A stretch of 64,000 nucleotides of DNA from QYQD01 sp040755415 (GTDB taxonomy: Bacteria > Desulfobacterota > QYQD01): contig JBFMAZ010000082.1 in assembly GCA_040755415.1 (NCBI GenBank), positions 67,301-131,300 on the forward strand. The letters are read 5' to 3'. Positions 50,598 to 59,734 of this stretch are shown one piece after another; position 1 is the first letter of the stretch; each line of letters opens with the position of its first letter. The position numbers and the translations under genes were made by a program. Below the pieces are notes generated by a model, which was not told the DNA's origin, searched no databases, and worked only from the letters and a program-made list of their open reading frames with translations.

Positions 50598-52010
50598 TCA
50601 GTCTAATGAAACCCTGAGTATCTGTTCTGTTTTTTCGGTAACTTTGAACCGTTCGTCAACCCGCCATCCAAGTATCCCTATAATCTGACCGTCCTGCTCA
50701 ATTATGGGGATTTTCGACCTGAGAGGCCGTGGTATTTTCTTGTTAATAAAATAGTCCTTGACCTTTTGACTGCCGCCCAGGCCGTCTGGATAAAACCGGT
50801 CGCCCGGCCGAAAATTACGCACTACCAGGGGGAAAAAGATTCGCCCGTAATCAAAACAAGAGGCGGGGTGCGAATTTTCATGGAGAGAAGGCCCTACCCC
50901 CACTACTTCGAGGGAGACCGATTGTCCGATCCCCGGCAAAAAATACCTCCCCAGGCCGTTTATCTCATATGAGAAATCTCCGGGCATCTCCGCGATCTTC
51001 TTCCGGCTAAATCTCAATTCCTGATAGATCCTCTCTACTGTTACCCCCCCGGGCAGGGAAATCTTTCTATAGGGGCCGTCTCTCATGGCCAGGGATTGAA
51101 CGGATTCCAGGTGTCTGAAACCGATGTCCTTCAATCTTGTCCCGCTTAATTCAAGGCCCTTTTGCATGACCCTCATCTGAATCGGCCATGGAATTTCCTG
51201 ATAACGCCTTAAATCCAGCGTTATCACCTGCCCCTCCGGCCCTTCGTCCAAGTTAACGAGGTCCGTCCATACCTCCTCGGCCATACTCGCCAGCAGGCCC
51301 TCATCCTCCCGTAGTATAGAAGCAGTCTGAAGCAGGATTCGACGGATACGCGGGTTAAAATTGGCCTCCAGCACGGGTAGTAAATCATGCCGGATACGGT
51401 TCCGCAGGAAACCACGGGCCTCGTTTGAACTATCAATCCGAAAAGAAAATTTATTGGCCGTTAAATAAGATAAAATATCGGCTCGCGAGACATCAAGTAA
51501 GGGTCGCACAAAAAGACCCTCCCGGATAAAAGGCATGCCGGATAGCCCCCTAGCCCCGGCCCCACGAATCAGACGCAATAAAAATTCCTCGGCCTGGTCA
51601 TCGGCCGTGTGGCCTAGGGCTACTTTTCGCGCCCCTGTTTTTTTTGCCGCTTCTCGCAAAAACTTATAACGAAGTTCGCGGCAGGCCTCTTCCAGTGAAA
51701 GCCCTTTTTGTTTCTTTAACGTAAGGACATCACCCCGGCCCAAATGAAAGGGCAGGTCGAGTTCTTCGGCCAGATTTTGGACGAAAACGGCGTCTTCGGC
51801 AGATTCTGTCCCGCGGAGGCCATGATCGAAATGAGCCACAGAGAGCTGGAACGGGCGGGCTTCTCTTAATTCGCACAGGAGATGGAGCAGGGCCACCGAG
51901 TCCGGGCCGCCGGAGACCGCCGCCACCACGTTATCCCCGGCACAAAACATGCCGTATCGGTCCACCGTCTTCCGAAATATGGATCTTAAGGGTACCTGTT
52001 TCTCTTTCAC
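50598..52010 (-). CDS. tilS: tRNA(Ile)-lysidine synthase
   Basis: 470 residues. PP-loop SGGPDS near 32-37, followed by HFDHGLRG near 62 and ALGHTADDQAEEFLLRLIRGAGARGL near 138, the TilS N-type ATPase signature; the C-terminal 100 residues match the TilS tRNA-binding domain (VVRNFRPGDRFYPDG...SQKVKDYFINKKIPRPLR). Converts C34 of tRNA-Ile(CAU) to lysidine, needed to read AUA. First gene of the cluster. Confidence 0.95.
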   Translation of the reverse strand: MKEKQVPLRSIFRKTVDRYGMFCAGDNVVAAVSGGPDSVALLHLLCELREARPFQLSVAHFDHGLRGTESAEDAVFVQNLAEELDLPFHLGRGDVLTLKKQKGLSLEEACRELRYKFLREAAKKTGARKVALGHTADDQAEEFLLRLIRGAGARGLSGMPFIREGLFVRPLLDVSRADILSYLTANKFSFRIDSSNEARGFLRNRIRHDLLPVLEANFNPRIRRILLQTASILREDEGLLASMAEEVWTDLVNLDEGPEGQVITLDLRRYQEIPWPIQMRVMQKGLELSGTRLKDIGFRHLESVQSLAMRDGPYRKISLPGGVTVERIYQELRFSRKKIAEMPGDFSYEINGLGRYFLPGIGQSVSLEVVGVGPSLHENSHPASCFDYGRIFFPLVVRNFRPGDRFYPDGLGGSQKVKDYFINKKIPRPLRSKIPIIEQDGQIIGILGWRVDERFKVTEKTEQILRVSLD

Positions 52011-52099
52011 TTAGGTTAACTATAATCTTTTTGCCCGATGCTGACAAGGGGGAGATTCTTTGATTTTACCGCAGAGATCGCGGAGAATGCCGAGATACA

Positions 52100-52190
52100 G
52101 TAGTCAGTAGTCCGTAGTCCGTTGCAACTGACAACTGACAACGGACAATAAGTGCCCGGCGGTGAAAAGGCCTTCTTATGAGAACGTCAC
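52100..52190. repeat. Wordy repeat pair, copy 1 (TAGTCAGTAGTCCGT)
   Basis: Contains TAGTCAGTAGTCCG, GTTGCAACTGACAAC, CAACGGACAATAAGTGC and GGTGAAAAGGCCTTCTTATGA; the same words in the same order occur at 61171-61271. Confidence 0.65.
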
Positions 52191-52202
52191 TGTCGGCAAA
52201 TT

Positions 52203-52231
52203 AAAAAGCCGGCATATCTTGCCGGCTTTTT
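52203..52231. terminator. Bidirectional rho-independent terminator
   Basis: AAAAAGCCGGCA-tatct-TGCCGGCTTTTT: perfect 12-bp stem with A/T tails, 27 bp after the stop of the small membrane protein gene at 52258 on the minus strand. Confidence 0.88.
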
Positions 52232-52257
52232 AGAAACATTGTTACAACCTTATGCCG

Positions 52258-52686
52258 TTAATGTCCACCGGCCGCAATTAAACCTGATGCGGCCGCGGCC
52301 AGGACAATGACCTCAAGCAGGGCCAGCACGGCATAGACAATGTCCTTTTTCTTCAGCAAGGTGGGGATGATGGCGGCATAACAGATGATCGTTACACCGG
52401 CCAGAAGGACTATGCCGATGAAGTTTAGAAAATCACCCTTACCCAGTTGGGAGGCCCACCACCAGCCCGGGGTAATATTAGCTACATGGAGGTAATCATG
52501 GACATTCATAGACCAATATCGACTCAAGTCTCCTACCGGTACATATGGTTCAAGGATACCCAAGAGATACACAACAAAGGTTACAACCAGGATTCCCAGC
52601 CCTACAAGCATGCCCTTTTCAAGGACACCGGCATATACCACTTGTTCCCCGGATGCTCCCGGTTTCTTTATTTCTTTTGCTCCCAT
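52258..52686 (-). CDS. Small membrane protein, partner of the TauE/SafE exporter
   Basis: 142 residues with three hydrophobic helices (about 27-47, 85-106, 117-139) and a loop with MNVHDYLHVANITPGWWWA. I do not recognise a named family with certainty. It follows the exporter gene by 25 bp, and such small membrane proteins are often next to TauE-type genes in sulfate reducers, so it is probably an accessory subunit. Confidence 0.6.
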   Translation of the reverse strand: MGAKEIKKPGASGEQVVYAGVLEKGMLVGLGILVVTFVVYLLGILEPYVPVGDLSRYWSMNVHDYLHVANITPGWWWASQLGKGDFLNFIGIVLLAGVTIICYAAIIPTLLKKKDIVYAVLALLEVIVLAAAASGLIAAGGH

Positions 52687-52711
52687 TAGGACGTTGCCTC
52701 CTTAAGTCTCA

Positions 52712-53662
52712 TTAAAAAAGTTTTATCCCTAATCCCTTGGTCAGGGCCTTGATTCCGGCAAAGGCCAGGATGCCGATGACCATCCAGCGGATGAAGGCGG
52801 GCTTGGCCTTGGCCAAAATCTTAACCCCGACAAGAGATCCCAGCATGATGCCGATCAAACTCGGAACTACCATCATCGGTATGACACAGCCTTGATTCAA
52901 ATAAATCCACGCAGCCGAGGTGTCGGTGATGGATAAGAGGAATTTGCTCGTGGCCACGCTGATCTTGAGCGGGGCGCCCATCATAAGATTGAGCACCGGC
53001 ACATTCGCCCAGCCGGCGCCGAGACCAAACATACCGGCCATGACACCGATAACAATAAAGGTGGCCAGCCCCAGAGGCGTCCGGTGTACGCGCCACTCGA
53101 TATCCTTGCCGGTGCTCTCCTCGCGATATATGCCTGTGATGTGCAAGGCGGTGGACAGGGCATCGGGGTTCCTGACCTCGGGAAATTCAGATTTCTTGGC
53201 GGTGAGCATGATAACACAAATACCAAGAATCGTTGCCCCCAAGGCGGTCTGGACAACGTTCGTGGGAAGGGCCAGACCGAGCATGGCTCCCACTATGGCA
53301 CAGGCAGAGGCGATTATCGCCACCGGTATAGCCAAGCGCAGGCTAGCCATGTTCCTCTTGAGGAGACCGGGCCCGGCGGCCAGGGCTCCGGAAAGGGCTA
53401 CCAGCAGACCACACCCGCGCACGAAATCAAGGTGAAAAGGGAAAAATCCGCTGATGATCGGGACGAACAATACCCCGCCGCCGACACCGCCCAAGACAGC
53501 GACAATCCCCATGACAAAAGTGACCACCAAAAGGATAATCGGCCACTGCCACCATGGCCCGCCGGCGTCCGCCGCCGCGTTCGGATCAACTGCAGCCAGC
53601 GCCGGACCTATCCAGAGAAAGACGAGTAAAAAAACGGCAATTGGAAGCAAGTATCGTTTCAT
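52712..53662 (-). CDS. TauE/SafE-family sulfite/organosulfonate exporter
   Basis: 316 residues. A possible signal-like first helix (residues 5-23, ending ALAAVDPN), then seven to eight further helices. Family features: VAVLGGVGGGVLFVPIIS near 58-75 and, in the second half-repeat, AGMFGLGAGWANVPVLN near 210-226 (G-x-G-G-G/A-x-x-x-V-P). Exports sulfite, sulfoacetate or similar anions or imports sulfur compounds in some members. Fits a sulfur-metabolising host. Confidence 0.88.
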   Translation of the reverse strand: MKRYLLPIAVFLLVFLWIGPALAAVDPNAAADAGGPWWQWPIILLVVTFVMGIVAVLGGVGGGVLFVPIISGFFPFHLDFVRGCGLLVALSGALAAGPGLLKRNMASLRLAIPVAIIASACAIVGAMLGLALPTNVVQTALGATILGICVIMLTAKKSEFPEVRNPDALSTALHITGIYREESTGKDIEWRVHRTPLGLATFIVIGVMAGMFGLGAGWANVPVLNLMMGAPLKISVATSKFLLSITDTSAAWIYLNQGCVIPMMVVPSLIGIMLGSLVGVKILAKAKPAFIRWMVIGILAFAGIKALTKGLGIKLF

Positions 53663-53954
53663 TTTGCATCTCCAGTGTTGTAAAATTACAATATGCCGAT
53701 TTTATAAATGAATTGTTCTTCAATGTCAAGTATGATTTGACATCTGTCGCTTTTTTGTGTCAAGCTGGAATAGAAAGGCCCGCTTTTTATGCGTGGGCCT
53801 GCTGATGTTTCGGCATTACAATTTACAACTTTTTTGTTGACTTTTGAAACGCAATATTGGAAAGTTCTCTATATCTGGAAGAACAGACCGGGCTTTTTTC
53901 GGACGTGTATCTTAAGTATAGTCTACTAACGTTGAAAGGGAGGTTACTTACGTT

Positions 53955-54830
53955 ATGAAAAGCGAGGAGACTATCGTCACTACTTGTAAGTTGTGCCCAC
54001 TGAGCAGACACGAAAAAATACTCGTGGCCACAGATGGGTCAAAGTATAGCGAGAGGGCCTTGGATGGGGCGGTGAATATAGCCGGAAAGTGCGGAAGCAG
54101 CCTTTATGTCTTAAACGTGATCGAACTAAATCCAGAGTTCATGGCCCTGGCCCCTAAGGCCGTGGAAAAGATGGAGAAAGATTCCAGGGCCCTGCTGGAG
54201 GGTATAAAGGAACGTGTCTTCCAAAAAGGCATAAGGTGTGAAACCCTGGTTCACGAGGGTGAACAGCCCTATGAATTCATTGTTGGCGAGGCAAAGAAAA
54301 AAAAGGCGGATGTTATAGTTATAGGGAGCCACGGGAAGACCGGCCTCAAGAGGCTGCTTATGGGCAGTGTGGCCGCCCGGGTTATCGGCCATGCGCCATG
54401 CCCAGTAATGGTCATCCCCCTCAAGGGACCGGTAGGTCTGAAAAATATACTCGTGGCCACGGATGGTTCGGCATACAGCGAGTCTGCCGTAAATGAGGCC
54501 ATAAATATTGCCGCATCCTGCGGCAGCAATCTTAGCGCAGTATGTGTAGTTAAGGGCGAAAGACCGGCAAAATATAGGACCGAAGCAGAAAAGATTGTGG
54601 ATAAGGTCGTAAAGGGCGCCGCCAAATCCAATATCCAGGCCGAAGGAATAGTCCGGGAAGGCGAGCCCTATGAGGTTATAGCGGATCTGGCCAGAGAAAA
54701 AAAGGCCGACATTATTATCATGGGCAAATACGGCCGGACCGGACTGACCAAGCTGTTAATGGGAAGCGTCACCAAAAGGGTTATCGGCCATACCCCCTGC
54801 GCAGTGCTGGTAGTCCCGGAAAGTGTATAA
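53955..54830 (+). CDS. Tandem universal stress protein (two UspA domains)
   Basis: 291 residues: domain 1 about 18-150, domain 2 about 155-290. Each has ILVATDGS at the start and the nucleotide-binding pattern G-x2-G-x9-G-S near its end (GSHGKTGLKRLLMGS and GKYGRTGLTKLLMGS), so ATP binding is likely in both. Residues 10-16 (TCKLCPLS) add an unusual CxxC. GGGAGG lies eleven bases before the ATG. Divergently placed from the exporter gene; the 292-bp spacer holds a GC-rich hairpin (53776-53800) but no clear promoter. Confidence 0.9.
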   Translation: MKSEETIVTTCKLCPLSRHEKILVATDGSKYSERALDGAVNIAGKCGSSLYVLNVIELNPEFMALAPKAVEKMEKDSRALLEGIKERVFQKGIRCETLVHEGEQPYEFIVGEAKKKKADVIVIGSHGKTGLKRLLMGSVAARVIGHAPCPVMVIPLKGPVGLKNILVATDGSAYSESAVNEAINIAASCGSNLSAVCVVKGERPAKYRTEAEKIVDKVVKGAAKSNIQAEGIVREGEPYEVIADLAREKKADIIIMGKYGRTGLTKLLMGSVTKRVIGHTPCAVLVVPESV

Positions 54831-54871
54831 CCGTTTTATAGTTATTGCGCCGGCAAGTAAATATATAAAAA

Positions 54872-54955
54872 TGTCATGCCGGGCTTGATCCGGCATCCAG
54901 TTCCTTGCTGGATTCCCGCTGAAGTTTATCCGCCGCAGGCGGGCGGGAATGACGA
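54872..54955. repeat. Dispersed repeat (CCGGGCTTGATCCGGCAT type), copy 1
   Basis: TGTCATGCCGGGCTTGATCC followed by GGCATCCAG, GGATTCCCGC, GCCGCAGGCGGGCGGGAATGAC. Related to 59847-59982. A family widespread in proteobacterial spacers. Confidence 0.65.
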
Positions 54956-55030
54956 TCGAGGAATTAATCAGAGTTTTCTATAAGGTTAATGGATTTGGGT
55001 CTGACGAGCAGGGCACAGCGTACCGTGTCA

Positions 55031-55546
55031 CTAAAACAGGAATGCCCCCAGGATGCCGGACCCGATGATAATGAAGGTCGGGTCTATCCTGGTAAAACTG
55101 ATAAGGCCGAAGCTCACGGCCGCAAAAGCGCCTAAGGGTACGCTCGTAAGGGAACTCCTTCCCAGAAAGATGAGTACAGCCGCCAGGAGCCCCACTACCG
55201 CCGGTTTGATCCCGTCAAATGAGCCTTTAACGATCCATGACTCTTTGTACTGGAGGTAGTGTCTCGTTACCAGAGTGACAATGATGATGCTCGGCAGGTA
55301 GCTGGCCACCATGGCTACGATCGCCCCAGTCAGACCTCCGACCTTGAACCCCATGAAGGCGTTCATGACCGTAAGCGGTCCAGGCGTCACCTGGCTGATG
55401 GCTATGGCATCGATGAATTCCTTGTTCGTCAGCCAATGGTGATTCTCTACCAACTCTTTTTGAAGCAACGGCACCATGGCATATCCGCCGCCGATAGTAA
55501 GGCCGTTTATCACAAACAAGATAGCAGCAAGCTTCAGTATTTCCAT
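55031..55546 (-). CDS. Chromate transporter family, half-size subunit B
   Basis: 171 residues, a short-chain CHR protein with about five helices. GGYAMVPLLQKELVENHHWLTNKEFIDAIAISQVTPGPLTVMNAFMGFKVGG near 20-72 is the CHR motif region. Two short CHR proteins together equal one long ChrA. Lies one base after its partner. May export chromate; other substrates are possible. Confidence 0.88.
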   Translation of the reverse strand: MEILKLAAILFVINGLTIGGGYAMVPLLQKELVENHHWLTNKEFIDAIAISQVTPGPLTVMNAFMGFKVGGLTGAIVAMVASYLPSIIIVTLVTRHYLQYKESWIVKGSFDGIKPAVVGLLAAVLIFLGRSSLTSVPLGAFAAVSFGLISFTRIDPTFIIIGSGILGAFLF

Positions 55547-55547
55547 T

Positions 55548-56114
55548 TTAGCGCCTCCAGTTGAGAATCAGGCCGAGGACACCGGCCGCCAGGATGATGC
55601 CAATGGGGTTAAGCTTAAAGACAGCCAACGCGCCAAAGGCGCCAACTGCCAATGCCGCGCTCTTATAGCCGGTGATCAGCTTCTTTGCCATCTTATATAT
55701 GATAGACCCCAGGAGTCCGACCACCGCTGCGGCCACACCCTTCATTACCGACTGGAGCAACGGATTGTCTTTCGCCTGGAGGTAGAAGGCCGCCAGTATA
55801 ATGGCCAGTACCGTGCCGGTAAAGGCCTGTCCCAAGGTAGCTACCATTACCCCGGGAAGTCTGTGCAACTTGTAACCGATACAGATACCCGTGTTGACGA
55901 TGGGCGGCCCCGGGGTCATCTGGCCGATGGCAAAGCTTTCTATGAACTCATCATGGGTAATCCACTTACGCCGTTCGACCAATTCGCGTTCGAAAAACGC
56001 AATCATGGAATAAACGCCGCCAAAGGAAAAGGTACCTATTTTGAAGAAGGCCAGGAAGATATTCCTGAGGGATGTCACAAGGCGCTCCTTGTTTGATTCG
56101 TTTGCTTCCGCCAC
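55548..56114 (-). CDS. Chromate transporter family, half-size subunit A
   Basis: 188 residues with the CHR motif FGGVYSMIAFFERELVERRKWITHDEFIESFAIGQMTPGPPIVNTGICIGYK near 36-88. Pairs with the following gene as a heterodimeric short-chain CHR transporter. Both lie just after the second tandem UspA gene, suggesting a shared stress unit. Confidence 0.88.
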   Translation of the reverse strand: MAEANESNKERLVTSLRNIFLAFFKIGTFSFGGVYSMIAFFERELVERRKWITHDEFIESFAIGQMTPGPPIVNTGICIGYKLHRLPGVMVATLGQAFTGTVLAIILAAFYLQAKDNPLLQSVMKGVAAAVVGLLGSIIYKMAKKLITGYKSAALAVGAFGALAVFKLNPIGIILAAGVLGLILNWRR

Positions 56115-56128
56115 AGGGCCGCCGCGCT

Positions 56129-57010
56129 CTACTTCACCAGAAGTACGGGCTGGGCGGCCAAGCGGACGACCTTGCCGCTGACCGAGCCTATCAGGGCCTC
56201 TTTGATCATACTGCGGCCAAGGAAGCTCATAGCAATGAGCGAAACGTCCTCTTCATCCGCCACCTTCATGATCTCCTGGAAAGGCACACCCTCTCTTAGC
56301 AGGGTCCTGGCCTTCAGTCCCGCTGTTTCAAATTCGCGTCTGATGTCGTCCAGCCGGCCCGCATCGATCCGGTTGAACTCTTCCATCCGCGCAGCCAGGT
56401 GCGGCCGCAGTTTGCCAACGTCCTGCACATGGAGCACCACCACCTCCTCTGCCCCGGCGGCTTTAAGGTGTACAATGTAGTCTTGGACCCTTTTGGCCGG
56501 CACCGAGAAGTCGGTCGGATAGAGGATTTTGGTGAACATCCTCCGGGACATGAACTCGCAAGCGGCCTTACCGGCTACCTCGATAGTCCTGAACTTCTCC
56601 ACCAGCACCGGCACCGGGCTATGGCGGAGGACGTTTTCTGTTGTGCTGCCCAGCACCATCTCTTTAAGGTAGCCCTTACCATGTGCGCCCATGATTATGA
56701 GCGAGACATCCTCTTCCCGGGCCGCCTCAATAATACTGAGAAAGGGTGGACCGCTCTTGAGCAGGCCCCTGGTCTGGAAGCCCAGCGCCGCCAGCTTCCC
56801 CCTGGCCTCTTCTAACTTGCCCGCGGCTTCTTGTCTCCATCGGTCAAAACCTTCCAGATCCAGCCAATCGGTCAGGGGTCTCAAGTCAATCACGTGCACT
56901 ACGACAACCTCCTCGACCCCCGCCCCCTTCAGGTTGCCCAGGCATTCTAGGGTCTTCTCGGCATGTGCTGAGAAATCAGTCGGAAAAAGAACCTTCTTAA
57001 ACATAAGCAT
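56129..57010 (-). CDS. Tandem universal stress protein (two UspA domains)
   Basis: 293 residues: domain 1 about 3-140, domain 2 about 158-293 (KILYPTDFS, KVLFPTDFS openings). Domain 1 has MGAHGKGYLKEMVLGSTTENVL with a good ATP-loop; domain 2 has MSFLGRSMIKEALIGSVSGKVV, in which the first glycine is missing, so nucleotide binding there is doubtful. Fourteen bases before the chromate transporter gene, probably co-transcribed. Confidence 0.88.
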   Translation of the reverse strand: MLMFKKVLFPTDFSAHAEKTLECLGNLKGAGVEEVVVVHVIDLRPLTDWLDLEGFDRWRQEAAGKLEEARGKLAALGFQTRGLLKSGPPFLSIIEAAREEDVSLIIMGAHGKGYLKEMVLGSTTENVLRHSPVPVLVEKFRTIEVAGKAACEFMSRRMFTKILYPTDFSVPAKRVQDYIVHLKAAGAEEVVVLHVQDVGKLRPHLAARMEEFNRIDAGRLDDIRREFETAGLKARTLLREGVPFQEIMKVADEEDVSLIAMSFLGRSMIKEALIGSVSGKVVRLAAQPVLLVK

Positions 57011-57039
57011 CCTCCTTGCCGGTATTTATATTGAACGTC

Positions 57040-57150
57040 ATTTGTCAATAGTCATTTGCCACTTACAAAGGTCACAAGTTGCAAAAGTTACAAGTTTCAG
57101 GTTTGTAACTTCTGCGACCTGTAACGATCCTCTTTGACTGATGACTAATG
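57040..57150. repeat. Wordy repeat (GTCAATAGTCATTTGCC ... GACTGATGACTAATG)
   Basis: Spacer between the UspA start and the Spy-like gene, with CAAGTTGCAAAAGTTACAAG and GTTTGTAACTTCTGCGACC in inverted relation. Same style as 48480-48655. Non-coding. Confidence 0.4.
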
Positions 57151-57214
57151 TCCAGTGAGGTATTTTCTCCTTATCCGGGACCATTCGTGGATGAACGGAT
57201 TTAGGACCTCAGCC

Positions 57215-57661
57215 CTATCGCCGTCCTGGCACGTCGTGGATGCCCAGGCCGCCGCCCCGGAACTGCTGGACGATCACTGCATGGAACTGGCGCTGCTGCT
57301 CCAAGGTAAGAATTTCATTTTCCTCGATAATATGCGCGATAACCTCCTGCTCTAGTTTGAGCTGAAGACCCGATATCTCCTCCACCGCCGCCCTGATTTT
57401 CTCGCGATCCAATGGAGTGGAGAAAAGCAGATCGGCCAGATGCATCCTGCAGCGGCGCAGCTCATGCCGGATTCCAGCTACGCGTGGCAGAAAACCCTCG
57501 CGTATCTTTTCAACCTTGTGCCTTTGATCCGCGGTGAGGTTTATCAGGTCGAGATAGCCGCGTATCTCTCGCTTACACCACTTTTTGACCCCGTAAATGG
57601 TGCCGCAGGCAGCGACCGCCCCGAAAAATATGCCGACGAGAAATCCTTTTAGCGAAACCAT
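57215..57661 (-). CDS. Spy/CpxP-like periplasmic sensor (heavy-metal/envelope stress)
   Basis: 148 residues. N-terminal membrane anchor (about 4-25), then a long helical region with LTADQRHKVEKIREGFLPRV near 43 and LTLEQQRQFHAVIVQQF near 118, the LTxxQ repeats of the Spy/CpxP/CnrX class. It follows the anti-sigma gene by two bases. By analogy with CnrX/RseB it may sense metal or misfolded protein and release the sigma factor; that is inference. Confidence 0.78.
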   Translation of the reverse strand: MVSLKGFLVGIFFGAVAACGTIYGVKKWCKREIRGYLDLINLTADQRHKVEKIREGFLPRVAGIRHELRRCRMHLADLLFSTPLDREKIRAAVEEISGLQLKLEQEVIAHIIEENEILTLEQQRQFHAVIVQQFRGGGLGIHDVPGRR

Positions 57662-57663
57662 AC

Positions 57664-57987
57664 TCAGTCCCTCCTCGAACCAAAGAGAACTGCCCCGAAG
57701 GAGTCCGGAGGGAAATCCGAGAATTCATCCAGGGTTCCGCTCCAGATAAAACATCTGCCCAACATATCCTTGATGTCTCTCCAGGATGTTTGCCTCCCCT
57801 CCTCCTTCACCTTCTCCAGCACCCGCTCAGTGAATTCGAGCCCGGGCTCAAGCCCCTGGGCCTCACCTAACAGGTCCCAGAGGGCAAGCTCTCCCCGGCA
57901 ATCAGCGCAGACTTCCAGGTGCGCAGCAAATTCTCTGTCTTTCCTGCATGCCTCGATCATTGTTCTTGCCTTTTTGCATTCCATCAT
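57664..57987 (-). CDS. Zinc-finger anti-sigma factor
   Basis: 107 residues. HLEVCADC near 23-30 (H-x3-C-x2-C) is the ZAS anti-sigma motif; a Cys near 14 may be the fourth ligand. Unlike many ZAS proteins it shows no clear transmembrane helix. Lies 13 bp after the ECF sigma gene and 2 bp before the sensor gene, which supports the assignment. Confidence 0.78.
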   Translation of the reverse strand: MMECKKARTMIEACRKDREFAAHLEVCADCRGELALWDLLGEAQGLEPGLEFTERVLEKVKEEGRQTSWRDIKDMLGRCFIWSGTLDEFSDFPPDSFGAVLFGSRRD

Positions 57988-58000
57988 CTTCTCCTATACA

Positions 58001-58552
58001 TTACTGTTGCAGGTCAGCCAGAGCCGACCTCAATTTTGCCTTGGCTCTGGCCAGCAGACCCTCAATTGCCTCGGAGGTCGTCTCCATCACCTCGGCTGTC
58101 TCCTCCTGGGAAAGCCCCTGAAAGCGCCGCAGGATAAGGGCCAATCTCTGTCTTTCCGGTAGCATCTCTATGGCCTGTCTGACGCGGATCTCCCTTTCCG
58201 CCCGGATCATCTCCTCCTGCGGAGATTCTGTTTCCGTCTTCTGTTCCGGTAATTTCTCAAGTATCCGCAGGGCCTTAAGCTCGTTCAAACAAACGTTTTT
58301 GGCGATGCGGTAGAGCCAGACTTTAAAAAGTGATCGCGCCTCATATAGCGGCGCTGATTTGTACACTCGCAGGAAAACCTCCTGAGTAAGGTCCTCAGCC
58401 AGCAACCGGTCGTTGGTGTAGCGATAGAAAAGATTGAGTAGACCCCGCTGGTGACGGGAAACCAGTGTGGCAACGGCGTTATAATCCCGTCGCGCTATCA
58501 GCGCCATCAGCTCCTCATCCGATTTGTCGTTGTATTCGAGGGTACTACCCAT
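58001..58552 (-). CDS. ECF-type RNA polymerase sigma factor
   Basis: 183 residues. Sigma-2 region with DLTQEVFLRVYKSAPLYEARSLFKVWLYRIAKNVCLNELK near 58-97 and sigma-4 region with LPERQRLALILRRFQGLSQEETAEVMETTSEAIEGLLARAKAKLR near 134-178. Standard ECF size. Together with the anti-sigma and the Spy-like sensor it forms a three-gene signalling set preceded by a transporter gene 9 bp upstream. Confidence 0.93.
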   Translation of the reverse strand: MGSTLEYNDKSDEELMALIARRDYNAVATLVSRHQRGLLNLFYRYTNDRLLAEDLTQEVFLRVYKSAPLYEARSLFKVWLYRIAKNVCLNELKALRILEKLPEQKTETESPQEEMIRAEREIRVRQAIEMLPERQRLALILRRFQGLSQEETAEVMETTSEAIEGLLARAKAKLRSALADLQQ

Positions 58553-58561
58553 TTCCGCAGC

Positions 58562-59734
58562 CTACAGCCTTATCCATCTCCGCTCAAGCACTTGGTACAG
58601 TATGATTCCCACCAGGAATGCAGCCCCCATATTCCACATGGCGAAACCGGCCACCACTAACATTACGTACACATCCTCCTTCTTACTGCCGATGTCTTTT
58701 GTGGTGATGGCCAGCTCCGTCCCGGCAAAGAATAAAATAACACCTAACACCGCCTTTGGAAAGGCGTTGAACAACATGCCTACCGAGTGGCTGAAGAAGA
58801 GGGCCAGCAGCATCATTATCACGCCAAGCACAACCAGCGATCCGCCGGTACGAGCCCCGAAGCGCACGTGACCGGCCATACCACCCGCGCCATGACACAT
58901 CGGTATCCCCCCGAAAGGTGCCGAAGCCAAGTTTATCAGCCCTTGCGAAACGGCCATCATGCGGTCGGTTACCGGCCTGTCCGGAAAGAGTTCGTTGTTT
59001 TCAGCCCTTATAGCTATCACGGCATTCCCGATAGTCAGAGGTAGTTGCGGTATGCCGAGGACCAACATGCCCGTTACGAATTCATTCCAACTCATACGCC
59101 CGAAGGTGAAGTCGGGAAACCGGAAGGAGGGACGCATCGACAACAGTTGTTTGCCCAGGTTCGGATCCATAAGGTAAGCGGCCACGGCACCGAGCAGGAG
59201 GAGGGCGAACATCGCCGGTATCCTCGGATTAGTCAGCAGAAAATACGTAATCAAGAGGCCCAGACCAGCCAGCCAGGGAGTGGTCATCATCATCGTCACC
59301 CCTTGGGTAATGAATAAGAGACCTAATCCCAGTACAATGCCCCGGATGATCGGCTTGGCAGCAAGCTTCGTGGCCACGTTTATCATCTTGGTGGCCCCGG
59401 CCAGGAACCAGAAGATGCCGGTGAAGAGACCCGCGCCGCAGATCATGCCCGCACTGATAGCTCCTCCGGATGCAATCGCCGCTCCGCCAATGGCTTTCAT
59501 GGGCTGGACCGGAATGGGTGTCTTGTAATAAAGTCCGACCAGTACCTCACTAAGCCCGAACATGAAGAGGATACCCCGTGGGTCAACCTTCATGACGGCT
59601 ATGTAGCCGACCACGAAAGGTATCAACGTGCCGAGGTCCCCGAAGGCCCCAGCTATTTCCACACGGTCGTACTTGTTTTTACCGAGGGTCCAGCGCTTAG
59701 TCCAGGGTATGTCAACAGGTGGAGTCGTCTCCAT
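58562..59734 (-). CDS. MOT1/SulP-like sulfate/molybdate transporter
   Basis: 390 residues, about ten helices. EIAGAFGDLGTLIPFVVGYIA near 27-48 and PIPVQPMKAIGGAAIASG near 75-92 are the MOT1 motifs; a second repeat has GAFGGIPMCHGAGGMAGHVRFGARTGG near 276. Family members carry molybdate or sulfate. First gene of the operon MOT1-ECF sigma-anti-sigma-sensor. A good fit to a molybdenum- and sulfate-dependent anaerobe. Confidence 0.88.
   Translation of the reverse strand: METTPPVDIPWTKRWTLGKNKYDRVEIAGAFGDLGTLIPFVVGYIAVMKVDPRGILFMFGLSEVLVGLYYKTPIPVQPMKAIGGAAIASGGAISAGMICGAGLFTGIFWFLAGATKMINVATKLAAKPIIRGIVLGLGLLFITQGVTMMMTTPWLAGLGLLITYFLLTNPRIPAMFALLLLGAVAAYLMDPNLGKQLLSMRPSFRFPDFTFGRMSWNEFVTGMLVLGIPQLPLTIGNAVIAIRAENNELFPDRPVTDRMMAVSQGLINLASAPFGGIPMCHGAGGMAGHVRFGARTGGSLVVLGVIMMLLALFFSHSVGMLFNAFPKAVLGVILFFAGTELAITTKDIGSKKEDVYVMLVVAGFAMWNMGAAFLVGIILYQVLERRWIRL

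Noticed and set aside
53776..53800. GC-rich hairpin AGGCCCGC...GCGTGGGCCT
   Set aside because: Stem is interrupted and no T-run follows on either strand, so it is not called a terminator.
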